64,000 bases of DNA from Pieris napi (GCF_905475465.1 NC_062243.1:2686001-2750000), one strand, 5' to 3'. Positions 11,021 to 22,672 are shown, counted from the stretch's first letter. Made by a program: numbers and translations. The notes: generated by a model from the sequence alone, not told the origin.

Positions 11021-11559
11021 AACTGGTAAAAATACAGCTTCACACCCAATTATCAACAAATGTTTTATATAAGTATAAGTATACAGATTTATGACTTTCT
11101 TATGTATTTTCTTCTCACAGCGTTCGTCTGAACTTTAGTGCTGATTACGCGCGCAGGATAATTACATACAATATTCAAGAATACTTGAATAACTGAAGTC
11201 AGTTACGTCTTACAGAAAGAATAACTTATGATAATAATTTTGTATTGGACATAAGTAGATATACTATGTTACGACAATCTGCACAATATTCGGTTAACCT
11301 TATAAGGTTAACCCTTTCCAGAAATTTAAATAAACCAATTTTTTTAGTAACTAACTAAACGTACAGGTAATGTTACCACCGTATAAATATTTAATTTATA
11401 CGATTTTTATTAATTTTTCTGCACTAGTGTTACTAGAACGAAGAAAGCCCTATGTGATCGATACTTTGAGTTATTTAGATTTTAATATGCCTTGAGAGTT
11501 TTTTCAGCATTGGTGTGTAAGGATGTGATAATGCCTAAGTGTGGATGTGGAGTGTGGCC
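11021..11559. other. Intergenic AT-rich DNA
   Basis: Nothing recognised. Confidence 0.4.
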
Positions 11560-11850
11560 AATTATCAGTATCCACACTTGTTTCACTCAATTGTTTTGCC
11601 TTCCCGGAACCCCTCCACTAACACTTAAACTTTATGGTCTGGTATTTAAGTTCAAATTGACCATTAAGTATTATTACGAATCTTTTGACTGGAAATATAG
11701 AAAAGTGTTGTTTTTAGACATTTTCAGGCTTTTTTTTAATTTTTATCTCCGTAAGAACCATCCTCGTACTTCTAGGAAAATTACAAAAAAATAATTAGCG
11801 AAATCGGTTCAGTTTCCGATCGATTCATTTTTTTATTATAGATGTGTTAA
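11560..11850 (+). repeat. Interspersed repeat R2-like element
   Basis: Inverted relative of 57325-57745: both contain aacccctccactaacactt (or its complement), a shared aagaaccatcctcgtacttc, and the cgaaatcggttcag / acggcttgaccgatt end. Confidence 0.6.
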
Positions 11851-12185
11851 GCTCGCACTCACACAGTGAAAAATAAACCAAAAAGGTATATCAAATAAAG
11901 CACAGATGGTAACAGATGGGATGTAATATGAAGATCGCTTAAAGTCTAATATGAAGAGGATAATTTACGGTAAAACAAATAATAAATACCTAATTATAAG
12001 GTAAAAGAGAAATGTTTAATGCGAAAGTAGGAGATTCTTAAATGAGCTCGTCTGTATTCTAGAGGTAAATATTCCCAAATCAGGAAACTTTGCAACGTAA
12101 AGGTGTTTGAAGAATTCCCGGGAAATTACGATCTGCACGGGAAGGCAAATCGTAATTTTCACGAGACGATCATCAATTTTCGAGT

Positions 12186-12232
12186 GTTTTTTTTTCTGTA
12201 ATAGGAGGCAAACGGGCAGGAGTACTCCATAT
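12186..12232 (-). repeat. Short LINE tail fragment (family L1t)
   Basis: The sequence ctgtaataggaggcaaacgg plus gcaggag is the terminal piece of the LINE tail seen intact at 27700-28055, preceded by an A/T-run on its 3' side. Confidence 0.6.
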
Positions 12233-12235
12233 CCG

Positions 12236-13605
12236 AATTTTACAATAATCGTTTTAAAATTACAATAATCGTGGACAGCAACTGCCGAATCAAGATGACA
12301 GATATAATTATTTGATATTACGATTAGTTTGTTAAAAGTTTACCATGACAACGCCATATATTAACGTTGAGTTATGTCATTTTCCTTTATATCCGTAAAA
12401 GAAATTGTGTAGTACTCGCGTTAATCAAAGCCAGATTTATATACATATATTAGAATTTAACCCGATTTCGTAGAATCATTTTTATCAGTCCAGAGAGTTC
12501 TTGAACTTTGTAAATTTACATTCGTGACGTGATAAAAAATATTTTAATTTTGGACAATCAAACCGCCGTAATAACCATTTCGATTCCTTGATAAACAAAC
12601 GTTTATCGGGTTGAAGCAGTAGCAAAACCTTTAAATGACTTCCTCAAGCCAATTTTGGCGTAATGATGACCAGTCGTTTAAATTTCGTTCAAAAACGTGC
12701 CGGTCTCATGCTTTAACGTAGTTTAATCAAGCATTTGTATTGTAAAAGGCTTACAAAAAGTTCCATAACTTACCGTTATGGCTCGAATGTCGGCGAATAC
12801 GAATGTCCTAATTCGTTTGAGACGGTTTCGGCGCATGGTCAAACATGTGACCGACCAAACACGTGCAGATTACATCATCGCTTAATTACCGGAATTTTTT
12901 ATAGTATCAATCTTTAATGAAAAATATATAATGCTATTATAATTTACAAGATTAATCTGTTTTACAATGTTATATTGACTATTCTTCAAATTTGAATATT
13001 AGCCCCCGAACTCTTTGTTTAGTTTTGGTTCTGTACTAACTACTAACACAAGTTTAAGAGTTGTTATTCTAAACTGAATAAAACTCAGTCAATGAAAAAC
13101 TACCAAAGAAAAGCTTTTGTCTGTAAGATATCTTTTATAAAACTTAATAAATATTTATGTATCTTTTTACTTGATATTTTTTTATAGACACATAATGTGA
13201 TCCTTTACTGTATGAGCACGTAACTATAAATTACGTAACTCAGTCGTGTATCGTATACCCTCAGATTATAACACAAATTACCAGCAAATAGATATATGTA
13301 TTAAATGTAACTGTTTGACTGTGTATTCCGTTTTTGGCTTTTGTGTATAATATTATTGTATGGATATTGTTTAATGAGTAGCTGTAGGAATACTGATGAG
13401 CAAAAAATTTGTAAATAAATGTATAAATTACTTGCGCGCATAGAAATACTAAACGTACTAAGCCGGAGCTAGAACGCAGAAACTGAGAACCTCTCGATGG
13501 TATTTTTTTTAATAAATTGCAATTTGATGTAGATTTCGAGCTTAAAACTCCTAATTACTGTCCTGAATAATAATTTTGCTTGAAAAAAAAACAAAATATT
13601 ATTCC
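12236..13605. other. Intergenic DNA, 1.4 kb
   Basis: AT-rich, without a supported gene. A slightly GC-richer patch at 12735-12870 has an open frame of 60 codons but no splice-site or motif support. Confidence 0.45.
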
Positions 13606-13856
13606 TTTAATAAAACACAATTTTGACCGGATTGAAGTTATGTATTATTATAAATTTACAACTATTTGACATAATTTTAAATTTATCCGACGTTTCGCGT
13701 GCTTTACAGCATGCGTGGTCACGGTGACTGAAGACAAAAGATGTTGAATGTCAAAAAGTATCACAGCTGCAGAGAAAGTTGAATTATCTGTATTTATTTC
13801 CCCGGAGTTGGTATCGACTAAAAGATGGAGGGTTTTGGCAAAAATGGCTCACGGTG
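13606..13856. repeat. Left 251-bp inverted repeat of the Penelope-like element
   Basis: Begins tttaataaaacacaatttt and ends gctcacggtg. It is the reverse complement of 15404-15654 apart from one base seen. It contains the stretch ccgacgtttcgcgtgcttta discussed under the ribozyme-like motif. Confidence 0.92.
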
Positions 13857-14934
13857 CCCCTTTATTTTCGCGGATTGTGTTTCTTTTTGAGATTTTAATT
13901 TGGATAGATCCCACAAACAAGGTAATAAAACAAACATCTAGCCTCCTTACTAAATATTCCGAAACACTGTCATTAGACGTCAAATCTTTAACAACAGCCT
14001 GCGTAAAACCTCCAAAAATGTATGGATTGCCAAAAATACACAAACACAACAATCCTTTAAGACCCATAGTCAGTCATATCGACTCACCCACATACAAATT
14101 AGCCAAACACTTAGCGTCAATATTATCCCCTCTCAGGGGGCACACTAGTGCTCATGTTAAGGACTCTTACCATTTTGTGGAAACATTGAGAGATCTCAAA
14201 TTACTCCACAATGAAACCATGGTGAGCTTTGACATTGAGTCACTATTTACAAACTTACCACTAAATGACTGCCTAGATATCATTGCAAAAAGACTTAGAG
14301 AACAGAACATGTCACCAGATTATGTAGATATTGTAAAACACTGTCTCACATCAGGATACTTGGATGTGGAAAGATGAGCAGGTTGATGGAGTAGCCATGG
14401 GTTCTCCAGTGTCACCTATAGTCGCTGACATCTTCATGGAGGACTTTGAGGAGAGAGCTCTGGCCAATGCCCCGGTTAAACCTCGACTGTACAAGAGATA
14501 TGTCGATGACACATTTGTAGTACTCCCCAATGACAAAATATCTGCATTTCTAGCACATTTAAATTCAATACACAAGAACATTAAATTTACTGTTGAACAA
14601 GAAAACAACAACCGTCTGCCCCTTTTTAGACATTTTAATTATACGCAAAGCAGATGGCACACTAGGTCACACAATACACAGGAAGGCAACCCACACAGAT
14701 AGGTACCTCAATGGTGAATCCCACCACCACCCTTCACAACTGCTTTCTGTCGGTAAATGTTTGTTTCAGAGAGCCCAACGTCTTTGTGATGATGCCCACC
14801 TCGAGGAGGAACTACAGCATGTCAAACAGGTGCTACACCGAAACAAGCTGCGCATCCCCCGGCTACATCACAAAAACAAAAACAAGACACAAACAGTTCC
14901 CCGCCAGCCAGCCTACTTGCCATATGTAAAGTGA
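13857..14934 (+). pseudogene. Penelope-like reverse transcriptase, frameshifted
   Basis: RT motifs appear in order: M-Y-G-L-P-K-I-H-K and R-P-I-V-S (near 14020-14075), the catalytic motif A S-F-D-I-E-S-L-F-T-N-L-P (near 14227), then after a frameshift close to 14360 motif B D-G-V-A-M-G-S-P-V-S-P, and motif C Y-V-D-D (14500-14511). A second shift near 14625 restores F-L-D-I-L-I-I-R-K and a thumb-like region. A TGA at 14932-14934 interrupts L-P-Y-V-K-stop-V-T-D-R-I. Both catalytic Asp motifs are intact, but no single frame could make the enzyme. RT activity would be target-primed cDNA synthesis on chromatin. Confidence 0.88.
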
Positions 14935-15476
14935 GTTACAGATAGAATTAGCCGGATCCTAAAACGAGCTTCTGTTCATACAATTTTCAAGCCGCACAAG
15001 AAGATTCAGCAATTCCTAAGACCAATCAAAAGTAACACCCCATTGCAAGATGCAGGTATATACAAACTGGATTGCGACTGTGGCCTGTCTTACATAGGGC
15101 AAACTAAACGCAACATGTCCAGCAGACTCAAAGAACACATTGCAGACATAAGACATAGACGACACACAAAATCAGCAGTCTGTGAACACATACTAGATAG
15201 GCCTAATCACTACATACGCTTTGACCAACCGAAAGTACTGCGAAAGAGATAAGATTCTTCCCAAGATTGGTACGCGAAGCCATTGAAATCAAAAAACACC
15301 CCAATTTCAATAGAGAAGACGGCCTAAAATTGTCAAACACCTGGGATCCAATAATATCCAAATTAAAATCTCAAAAAGAAACACAATCCGCGAAAATAGA
15401 GGACACCGTGAGCCATTTTTGCCAAAACCCTCCATCTTTTAGTCGATACCAACTCCGGGGAAATAAATACAGATAA
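14935..15476 (+). pseudogene. GIY-YIG endonuclease domain of the Penelope-like element, frameshifted
   Basis: Continues in the same frame after the TGA. The core is G-I-Y-K-L-D-C-D-C-G-L-S-Y-I-G-Q-T-K-R (from about 15052), then R-L-K-E-H and H-x4-S-x-V-C-E-H, matching the GIY-YIG nuclease and the Cys/His arrangement of Penelope endonucleases. A frameshift near 15250 moves the C-terminal R-E-A-I-E-I-K-K-H-P-N-F-N-R-E-D-G into another frame. The last codons to the stop at 15474-15476 lie inside the right inverted repeat. Confidence 0.88.
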
Positions 15477-15654
15477 TTCAACTTTCTCTGCAGCTGTGAT
15501 ACTTTTTGACATTCAACATCTTTTGTCTTCAGTCACCGTGACCACGCACGCTGTAAAGCACGCGAAACGTCGGATAAATTTAAAATTATGTCAAATAGTT
15601 GTAAATTTATAATAATACATAACTTCAATCCGGTCAAAATTGTGTTTTATTAAA
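15404..15654. repeat. Right 251-bp inverted repeat of the Penelope-like element
   Basis: Begins caccgtgagccatttttgcc and ends attgtgttttattaaa. Contains the C-terminal codons of the element's ORF and then non-coding sequence with the motif acgcgaaacgtcggataa. Confidence 0.92.
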
Positions 15655-15952
15655 TGAATAAAAGTTATGTCAATCAAAGACAATACTATATATATTCCTT
15701 ATTAAGTTATTTGAATGTTTTAAATAGTTTTCGTTATAAACAAATGAAAGTTATTTTTCATATACTTATACAGTTTCTTTCAGGTGTAGAAGATTAGAGA
15801 TTGTGCTGTGTTGTTGAAAGCCAGGCGTCGAGGAAAAGATGAACTTTGGCATTCTGGCTTGACTGGATTATGAAATTCAGATGCAGGACGGAACAATGCT
15901 TCAGAGTACTCCCCACTACAAAAACTAAAAGATTTTTATAAAATACATCAGT

Positions 15953-16247
15953 ATAGTCAGTGTTGGCCTAGTGGCTTCAGCGTGCGACACTCATACCTGA
16001 GGTCGTAGGTTCGTTCCCCGGCTGTGCACTAATGGACTTTCTTTCGATGTGCGCATTTAACATTTGCTCGAACGGTGAAGGAAAACATCGTGAGGAAACT
16101 GACATGTCTTAGACCCAAAACGTTGACGGCGTGTGTCAGGCTGATCACCTACTTGCCTATTAGATTTAAAAAGGATCATGAGACAGATTCAGATATCTGA
16201 GGCCAAGACCTAAAGAAGGTTGTAGCTCCACTGATTTATTTTAGATA
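15953..16247 (+). repeat. SINE family 1, near full length
   Basis: tRNA-derived head with A box tggcctagtgg and B-box-like ggttcgttccc, then the family body (atgtgcgcatttaacatt, aaaacatcgtgaggaaac) and tail (ctgaggccaagacctaaag, cactgatttatttta). The internal pol III boxes read on the plus strand. Confidence 0.9.
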
Positions 16248-16780
16248 CGTATGAACGAGACAAGTCCCTTGTACATACAATTGCTATAACGTACAACGAT
16301 TTACGAGTATGTATAACAACTAAACCTTGAGCGTGCGTACCGAAAAGGCGAGAAATATTTAGTAAAAATCGGCCATTACTGAACCGGACATCCGGCTTTC
16401 TGAAAATAATGGACCAGAAACTTGACTTTTCTTAAAACTTTCCTATAATTTTAAACTGAAATTGGCAGTTGAATGAGTTATGAGATAAGTTTCGTTATTA
16501 AGCATTCTTAATGAAATAGGTCTGATTAATAAATTAGGGTTTCATTACTCGTATATATACGAAGTTTATAAAGAAACAAGAGATATATATTAACTATATG
16601 TTTATGAGCGGAGGATTCTTAGTCAAGACAAAATTTAACATTTACAGGTATAGAGAGAGTTTGTTCGCTATAAATCGAATTAAAAAACATACCCTTTGCA
16701 ATATTGCAATACAAACTTATGCAACTACAATTGTGGAATGAGGAGGGTTTTACCCGTGAGGGGTCTATATAAATACAATA
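16248..16780. other. Intergenic AT-rich DNA
   Basis: Nothing recognised before the Tigger element. Confidence 0.4.
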
Positions 16781-17462
16781 CAGTAAAATCTCTTTATTCG
16801 CGGGGTATACGTTCCATAAATATGCCGCGAATACAGAAACCGTGAATACAGAATGGTAATTTATATGGGTTTATAGGGGTTATGTTCCTAAGTGCCAAAA
16901 TAAAAAACACAAATATATAAGAAAATTAATTTTATTGATGTTATTGAACATTTTGATTATGTAATCATTATCCTCATGCTTAGGCAATGGTTTGAAGAAT
17001 TTTGTTATTTTCTCTTGCTTGACAGTTTTTAATAGCTATATCTTGCGATTCAAGCAATTCCTGAATGTCACTTGATTCTGTCCGTTCGAACCCATCTCGT
17101 CCTATTCCATTTGCAATTTTGGCTATGTTTGCAGTCAAAGTTTGAACTTGAACGGATTCTTCGTCATTTTCCGCAGTCAGAGCAGGCCATAGTTTTTTCC
17201 AGCATGACTTCAATGTGTGTGGTTTCAGTTCGTCCAATGATTCTTTTATGTTTACGATGCATTTTGCTATGACAAATTTCTTCCAGCATTCCATAACATT
17301 CATATCAGGATTACAGTCCATATTATCTATATGATATTGCGTTAAACACCTATTGGAATTTTGTATGAAATTTTAGATCCGCGAATAAAGAAATTGGGTT
17401 GCATTTTTTCCGCGAATAGTGAAAACGCGAATAAAGGAAGCGCGAATAGGGAGATTTTACTG
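16781..17462 (-). mobile_element. Tigger/pogo-type DNA transposon, internally deleted
   Basis: Bounded by inverted repeats cagtaaaatctc(tttattcgcg) and (cgcgaataggga)gattttactg and by a TA target duplication on both sides (16779-16780 and 17463-17464). At 682 bp it keeps only the 3' end of the transposase gene, read on the minus strand. The motif CGCGAATA or its complement recurs at least six times close to the two ends. Confidence 0.9.
16980..17321 (-). pseudogene. Tigger-like transposase, C-terminal remnant
   Basis: Residues C-W-K-K-F-V-I-A-K-C-I-V-N-I-K-E-S-L-D-E-L-K-P then T-L-K-S-C-W-K-K-L-W-P match the C-terminal part of Tigger/jerky-type DDE transposases. The DNA-binding N-terminus and the catalytic DDE region are absent, so the copy is dead. 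It ends with a stop just before 16980. Confidence 0.85.
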
Positions 17463-17759
17463 TATTTGAATTTATTATTTACTATTCATGTCTTGAGTCG
17501 TATATGTGTTTATATTTTTTTTAAACAAAATAAAGAAAGCAATTCGCTCATAATAATAATAATTTTTAAAATATTCTTATAAGTTCTAAACGGTCCTGAT
17601 ATACTAAGATGGTCTTTACTCTATCGCACGACGGAGTTTTAGTGTGTTAGGTTTTCGTCTCATACACCATTCACAAATTCCAAAAGTGACAGAAGTATCA
17701 TACCGCGTAATTTTTTTTTAGATAATAAAAACCAGTGCGTTACGCCATTATTTTTTTGA

Positions 17760-17955
17760 TTGGTACAGAAATCTGAGGCTGAAGAAGAAGAAAAAAGTGA
17801 TAACGAAATTGATTTGTGCCTAGAACGAGAACGATTTTTCTTAATACGCAATATGATTACTTGTAAACCGTGTTAATTGCGCACATAGAAAGACTTTCCA
17901 CTAGTGGGAATAATTGGAAGGCGTAGGCTCAAGCCACTTGGCCAATATTGTTTGA
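17760..17955 (-). repeat. SINE family 1, strongly decayed copy
   Basis: Contains agaaatctgaggct at one end and gcgcacatagaaagactttc ... aggctcaagccacttggcca at the other, the reverse order of the family. Boxes are mutated. Confidence 0.5.
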
Positions 17956-18122
17956 TAAAAACAAAATAAAAATCTTGTCTCGAAGCAAAACACGCACGAT
18001 TGCCCCCGATACCGATATTTAACACGTCCAATTTTTGCTGAAACGTTGTTAACCGACAAATCAAATCAAAATGTCATTTATAGGTAACTTAGTGTAAGTG
18101 AACGAAGGTAAAATTTAATGAT

Positions 18123-18200
18123 TCTAAATTTAAATTTACGGCCAGTTCTCAAATCACAACGGACGAGAAGAACTGGCAATAAATTTTAAATCACCTAGGT
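18123..18200 (-). repeat. Interspersed repeat R1, short copy
   Basis: Carries the arm pair ccagttctcaaatcacaacg ... gagaagaactggcaataaa, inverted relative to the copy at 3236-3392. Confidence 0.65.
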
Positions 18201-18561
18201 TTTTTTACAACATGTTTGTAAGCACCTGCAAATTAATGGTTGAATGATGTAATCATCATGCTTCTCATCACATGTTAAAGTCGTTTATTAATGACATTAT
18301 TTGTGGAAAGTGAGAACCAATAATAAAGATGTAAGTGCTTACTGATACATAACAAATCAGAGTCAATATCAGTTTCAGCTTGGTGAGTTTCCGTCGAAAT
18401 CCACGTCCGGAATGATATCTGGCAAAACACATACCTTCACAGTACATTTCACACAAGAATATTGCTTCTAATAATATAGCATTAATTATCTAGTGGGAAC
18501 AGTAATTATGATGCGGTAGAAGCGGTGAAGTAAAGTAACATATATGTATATGTAAATAGTT

Positions 18562-18705
18562 AACAGTGTTGGCCTAGTGGCTTCAGCGTGCGACTCTCAT
18601 ACCCGAGATCGTGCTGTGCACCAATGGACTTTATTTCTATATGCGCATTTAACATTCCCTCGAACGGTGAAGGAAAACATCTTAGACCCAAAAAGTCTAC
18701 TACTC
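18562..18705 (+). repeat. SINE family 1, internally deleted copy
   Basis: Head agtgttggcctagtggcttc and cgactctcatacccgagatcg join directly to ctgtgcaccaatgg, deleting the B box. It runs on to gaacggtgaaggaaaacatc then ttagacccaaaaagtc and stops. Confidence 0.75.
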
Positions 18706-19411
18706 GCACTTTTTCCCTGAAGTATAAGTCGATTTTCAACCAATATATAACGTTGATATCGCGGACGTAGATCATTCGGCTACGACTAACAAGGGAATAC
18801 GAATACTCTTTTTCAATCGCTTCGTTGACATTCGATTTACTTTCATATATTGGAAGTTTTTGGATTTCCATAGTTTGTGAAATCTGTAGATTTATGAGTA
18901 TTCAGTTTACATATTTGTAAGGTACTATAACTTAAATAACATACATACATACATGCCTGCCTTTTTAGATCGCATTTAGCCACTCAAATGTCCAATACGA
19001 CACCTATTATCGCTTTATATGTCCACACGCGCGCGAACTGCGTCCAGGACCGTGTCATTAGCAATTTAAAGTGTATTTGTCAGTTAGTACAGAAAACAGG
19101 AGAATAAAGCTGAATTTCTAAAGAGTTAAGTAGTAAACATAAAATATCACAGCCCACAACATATAAACAGAATGTTGAACTTAAAAATATGGGTAAAATT
19201 TAAGTAATTATTTAATTTCAAGAATTTTTACGAAACTGTTTTGACATTATTTATATATTATTAAACTGGATTTAAAAAGGTTTTCTACTAAAATAACATA
19301 AATGGAAATGAACAGTGTAACATAATAAACTGAAACAAAGAACCCGTTCCTACATAAATCTGTTAACCCCTACGATAAAGAACAGACGGCAAGATGGCCG
19401 AACGTCTAATG
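18706..19411. other. Intergenic DNA
   Basis: Contains a short CATA run (near 18940) and a GC-richer patch at 19020-19060. No supported gene. Confidence 0.4.
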
Positions 19412-19632
19412 CAGTGTTACTCAACCTTTTTTGTCCCATGCCCCACCTTAACCTTTCCAAAATGTTTATGTAACATATACATAATATTTATTAATACAAA
19501 ATTTGGTTGTTCACCTTAGTAACTAAAACTGGTTTGAGGAAGAAATTACTAGAAAATTCTTAACGAAACACAATAAGTAAAATTTCAATACATAACAATC
19601 AAATTGGGGCGTCCCCACGCCGGGAAACACTG
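19412..19632. mobile_element. hAT-type MITE, copy 2
   Basis: Ends cagtgttactcaacc and cgggaaacactg, with the same interior as 5994-6174 (tttgtcccatgccccacctt). An 8-bp target duplication flanks it, gtctaatg (19404-19411) and gtctaagg (19633-19640), 7 of 8 identical. The 8-bp size is diagnostic of hAT-like insertion. Confidence 0.82.
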
Positions 19633-19666
19633 GTCTAAGGGGTTTTATTCACATTATTTAAGAATA

Positions 19667-19975
19667 AAAATAAAATAAATCAGTGGCGCTACAACCTCTT
19701 TAGGTCTTGGCCTCAGATTTCTGAATCTGTTTCATGATCATTTTTAAATCTTATGCGCAAGTAGGTGATCAGCCTCCAGTGCCTGACACACACCGTCGAC
19801 TTTTTTCTAAGACACGTCGGTTTCCTCACGATGTTTTCCTTCACCGTTCGAGCAAAGGTTTAATGCGCACATAGAAAGAAAGTCCATTGGTGCACAGCCG
19901 GGGATCGAACCTACGACCTCAGGTATGAGAGTCGCACGCTGAAGCCACTAACCCAACACTGGTCTATCATCTATC
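19667..19975 (-). repeat. SINE family 1, full-length inverted copy
   Basis: Runs cagtggcgctacaacctctt ... gggatcgaacctacgacctc ... ccactaacccaacactgg, the complement of the family. Probable target duplication attatttaagaata / attatctaagaata (19653-19666 and 19976-19989). Confidence 0.88.
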
Positions 19976-19989
19976 ATTATCTAAGAATA

Positions 19990-22064
19990 GGGATATAAAA
20001 ATGGCATAATTTCTTATGTTGCATAATATAGTAGAGTAACTTACTTAAGGTTCGCTAAACAGAGAATGAATGAATTGAGGCTCAGCTGTCATGACAAATT
20101 ATTCTTTGTAAACCATCGTCAGTCCTTAAAGATAAAAAATAAAGAGAGGAGAATTCGCTTCCTGGAAGCGTTATAAAGGTTTCACTGAATTAAATTTGAA
20201 AAAAAAAACCTGACGATGATTAAGTTTGGTGGCGGTATTTTTGTATGGATGTTCAGATATGTAAACACTTTAGATAAATGAAACACTTTGTTTGAAGCTG
20301 TGTAACAACTGGTTTTAATTGTTTAAAACTTGAGCTTATAACTATGATAACATAAGGGGTAGGTACTGAATAAACAAAAAACTATCATTACTTATATGAC
20401 TTTAAAAACTATATTGAAGAGTTCGTTATTCTAAGTGACCCTTATGTTATTGGACATTATTGGGAATGTTGAATTACAATTTTTAAGTGTGGTAAAAACT
20501 TATAAATTATAATTTAATGTATTTGTGGGTTGCTTACATTTTCTTTACGCCTCTACTTATTTACTAAAATATATAGGTAACTTAACTAATGTTGGATGAC
20601 ATAACTCGATTCTCGAGCCGTAAGTCCGTCACAATTAGTAATGTGATGGAATTTACGAATGATAATAATATATTTTAAAATTATGTTTATCATTCTCGTG
20701 TTTTCTTATAAATACGACAAAACATTAATAAACTAATCGAGGCTAATGCTACCAGAATATAAAGGTACAAATAATCGAGTAAATTGCTTGTAAATGTCAC
20801 AAATTAGTCCGCTTTTACAATAGCAATGGAAAACCAAAGGCCACTTTAATATGATTTATTCATATAGAAGCTCGAGCGGGAGCACTGAAACCTTAGTACA
20901 CTTACTTCGAGAACGTGTCCGGCTTAAAAATAGACACGAAACTTACTTAGATTAGTTTACAGTGCCACAAACTTTTCTTGGCCGGCGGCTGAAATTGGTA
21001 CTACCGTCGCCATGGCGCGTACTTATTTTACTATCTACCAACATCTAATAAAAATCCAAATTAAATGTATTTATTTTAATTCCTTGCATTATCAATTATA
21101 ATTGCAAAGTTTTAATGATCGTATAGTACACGTAACAAAACCTATCATATCAGTTATTCATAAGTTTGTGTCACATTTATTTAAGCCTGTATTTTCTAGA
21201 TACTAGTATACATTGTTTTATTAAGACATTTCAATAATTTTTATTTACTAGCAATACTAATATCTATGACACGAAAAGTATGTGGCACTGTATCTACTTT
21301 TTTAATTGTCAAATAATCATATATTAGCGCTATCTCGTTGCAAGGTACCAAATTGTTTTGAAATTTTAATTCCATAATATATCTCAGTTGGCTAACTGTT
21401 GATCACTATAGAATGTACATAGGCAAATGGCATGATTTTCGTAGGTGTTGAATTTCGCCGATGTTAGCATCGAATAACCTTATAAGATACATCAAGTTTT
21501 TTAAACTAAAAGGCAAAAAGTATAAGAAAATTGGTATAATATTTTACTCGCCAACATTCGTCAGTAAGTCTATTTTTAAGCGCTTATGTGTTTTATAAAT
21601 TTGACAGAGTATAGAAGCTTATCATCTACGTGCAACGTTTGTATGAAAAATGTTCTTCGCGCTGTACATTTTTTATACAAATATTTTACACCGACCTATC
21701 TAAAATATAATCTGCTGTAACGTATTCTTCAGCACATTTAATGTATATTTCGGGTAAATATTCTTATTTAATATCATAATTTAATGTTTCAAACACTTGA
21801 CCGAGATTGAGTAATCTTAGTAAAGTTTAATTCGTTATTTCAAAGCCTCTGCGGCAAAGATCGTGGTAATATTTTGCCCCCCCATGAGTCACGGTGTAGA
21901 CACGTCTTTTAGGATGAGCTCAAACCCAAAGAAATTTTTGTTCTATCGAAAGATAGTCACACGTATATATCACGACGCTTATACCATGTTTGTTAAATGC
22001 CACTGAGAGGATACAACCAGCTTAGCCAGTTAGTAGCGTATTTTTTCGTCGTTAGTGTTGGATT
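19990..22064. other. Intergenic DNA, 2.1 kb
   Basis: Mostly AT-rich. Around 20985-21030 is a GC-rich patch with a minus-strand ATG in a strong context (GCGCCATGGCG) opening 18 codons. No splice donor of quality follows, so I do not call an exon. Confidence 0.4.
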
Positions 22065-22306
22065 ACTGCGACGGATCTTCACAATGGGCGGGGAGAGGCG
22101 GACGCAACCGCCGCATCGCATGTCGGGAAGCGAATAAGGCTCTGCTGTTACCGCATCCCACCTAAGGCAATTGTTGGTGGCGCCTTGGGGTTTTAGTGGG
22201 TATGCACAATTGCGAGTCCCACATAACCCTCCCGCACTAAGCAGTCGCACCGCGGTAGGGTATGCGCAATGCACTTCCCCAAGTAAAAAAAAAAACTGCG
22301 ACGGAT
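22065..22306 (+). mobile_element. 5'-truncated retroelement tail with poly-A and 12-bp target duplication
   Basis: A GC-rich 218-bp insert (22077-22294) ends in a poly-A run and is flanked by a perfect 12-bp direct repeat, actgcgacggat (22065-22076 and 22295-22306). The layout is that of target-primed retrotransposition. The insert (for example ggtagggtatgcgcaatgc, cttccccaagt) has no recognisable protein; the minus-strand 93-codon frame crossing it is spurious. Donor element unknown, perhaps a LINE 3' UTR or SINE. Confidence 0.75.
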
Positions 22307-22349
22307 TACTGTTTAATTAAAAGTAAACGTTGCAACTATATATATATAT

Positions 22350-22672
22350 CACTAGCTGACCTGGCAAACGTCGTTTTACCATGTATATTATTTATAATAA
22401 AAAATAGGGGTTGATCGTAGAGGGTCAAAAATTAGGGGTTGTATGTATTTATTAATGCTGTATCATAAAAAAATAAAAATTTATCTAAAAATTAAAAAAA
22501 AAATAATAATTTAAAGGTGGACTACCCTTAAAATTTAGGGGGATGAAAAATAGATGTTGTCCGATTCTCAGACATACCCTATATGCACACAAAATTTCAT
22601 GAGAATCGGTTGAGCCGTTTCGGAGGAGTTTAACTACAAACACCGCGACACGAGAATTTTATATATTAGATT
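22350..22672 (+). repeat. Interspersed repeat R2
   Basis: Well-preserved copy: ctagctgacctggcaaacg at the start, cataaaaaaataaaaa in the middle, tgagaatcggttgagccgtt, and gagaattttatatatta at the end. Confidence 0.72.

Larger units (their letters stand above)
13606..15654 (+). mobile_element. Penelope-like element (RT plus GIY-YIG), flanked by 251-bp inverted repeats
   Basis: A 2.05-kb retroelement whose ends are inverted copies of one another (13606-13856 and 15404-15654). Inside, on the plus strand, is a broken ORF with reverse transcriptase motifs then a GIY-YIG endonuclease, the domain order that defines Penelope-like elements. The RT N-terminal part is missing: homology begins a few residues after the left arm, so the left arm looks like an inverted 3' end joined to a 5'-truncated body. 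The arms agree with only one mismatch noticed (catgcg versus cgtgcg), yet the ORF carries at least three frameshifts and a stop. No clear target duplication was found. Confidence 0.88.

Noticed and set aside
10716..11072. 118-codon plus-strand frame
   Set aside because: No domain, and the opposite strand shows faint LINE C-terminal motifs, so it is more likely an antisense shadow.
20985..21030. Exon start with perfect ATG context on the minus strand
   Set aside because: Only 18 codons open and no credible donor; GC-rich composition alone is not enough.
21993..22274. 93-codon Cys-rich minus-strand frame
   Set aside because: It spans a retroposed insert and its target duplication, so the frame is a chance product of the insertion.
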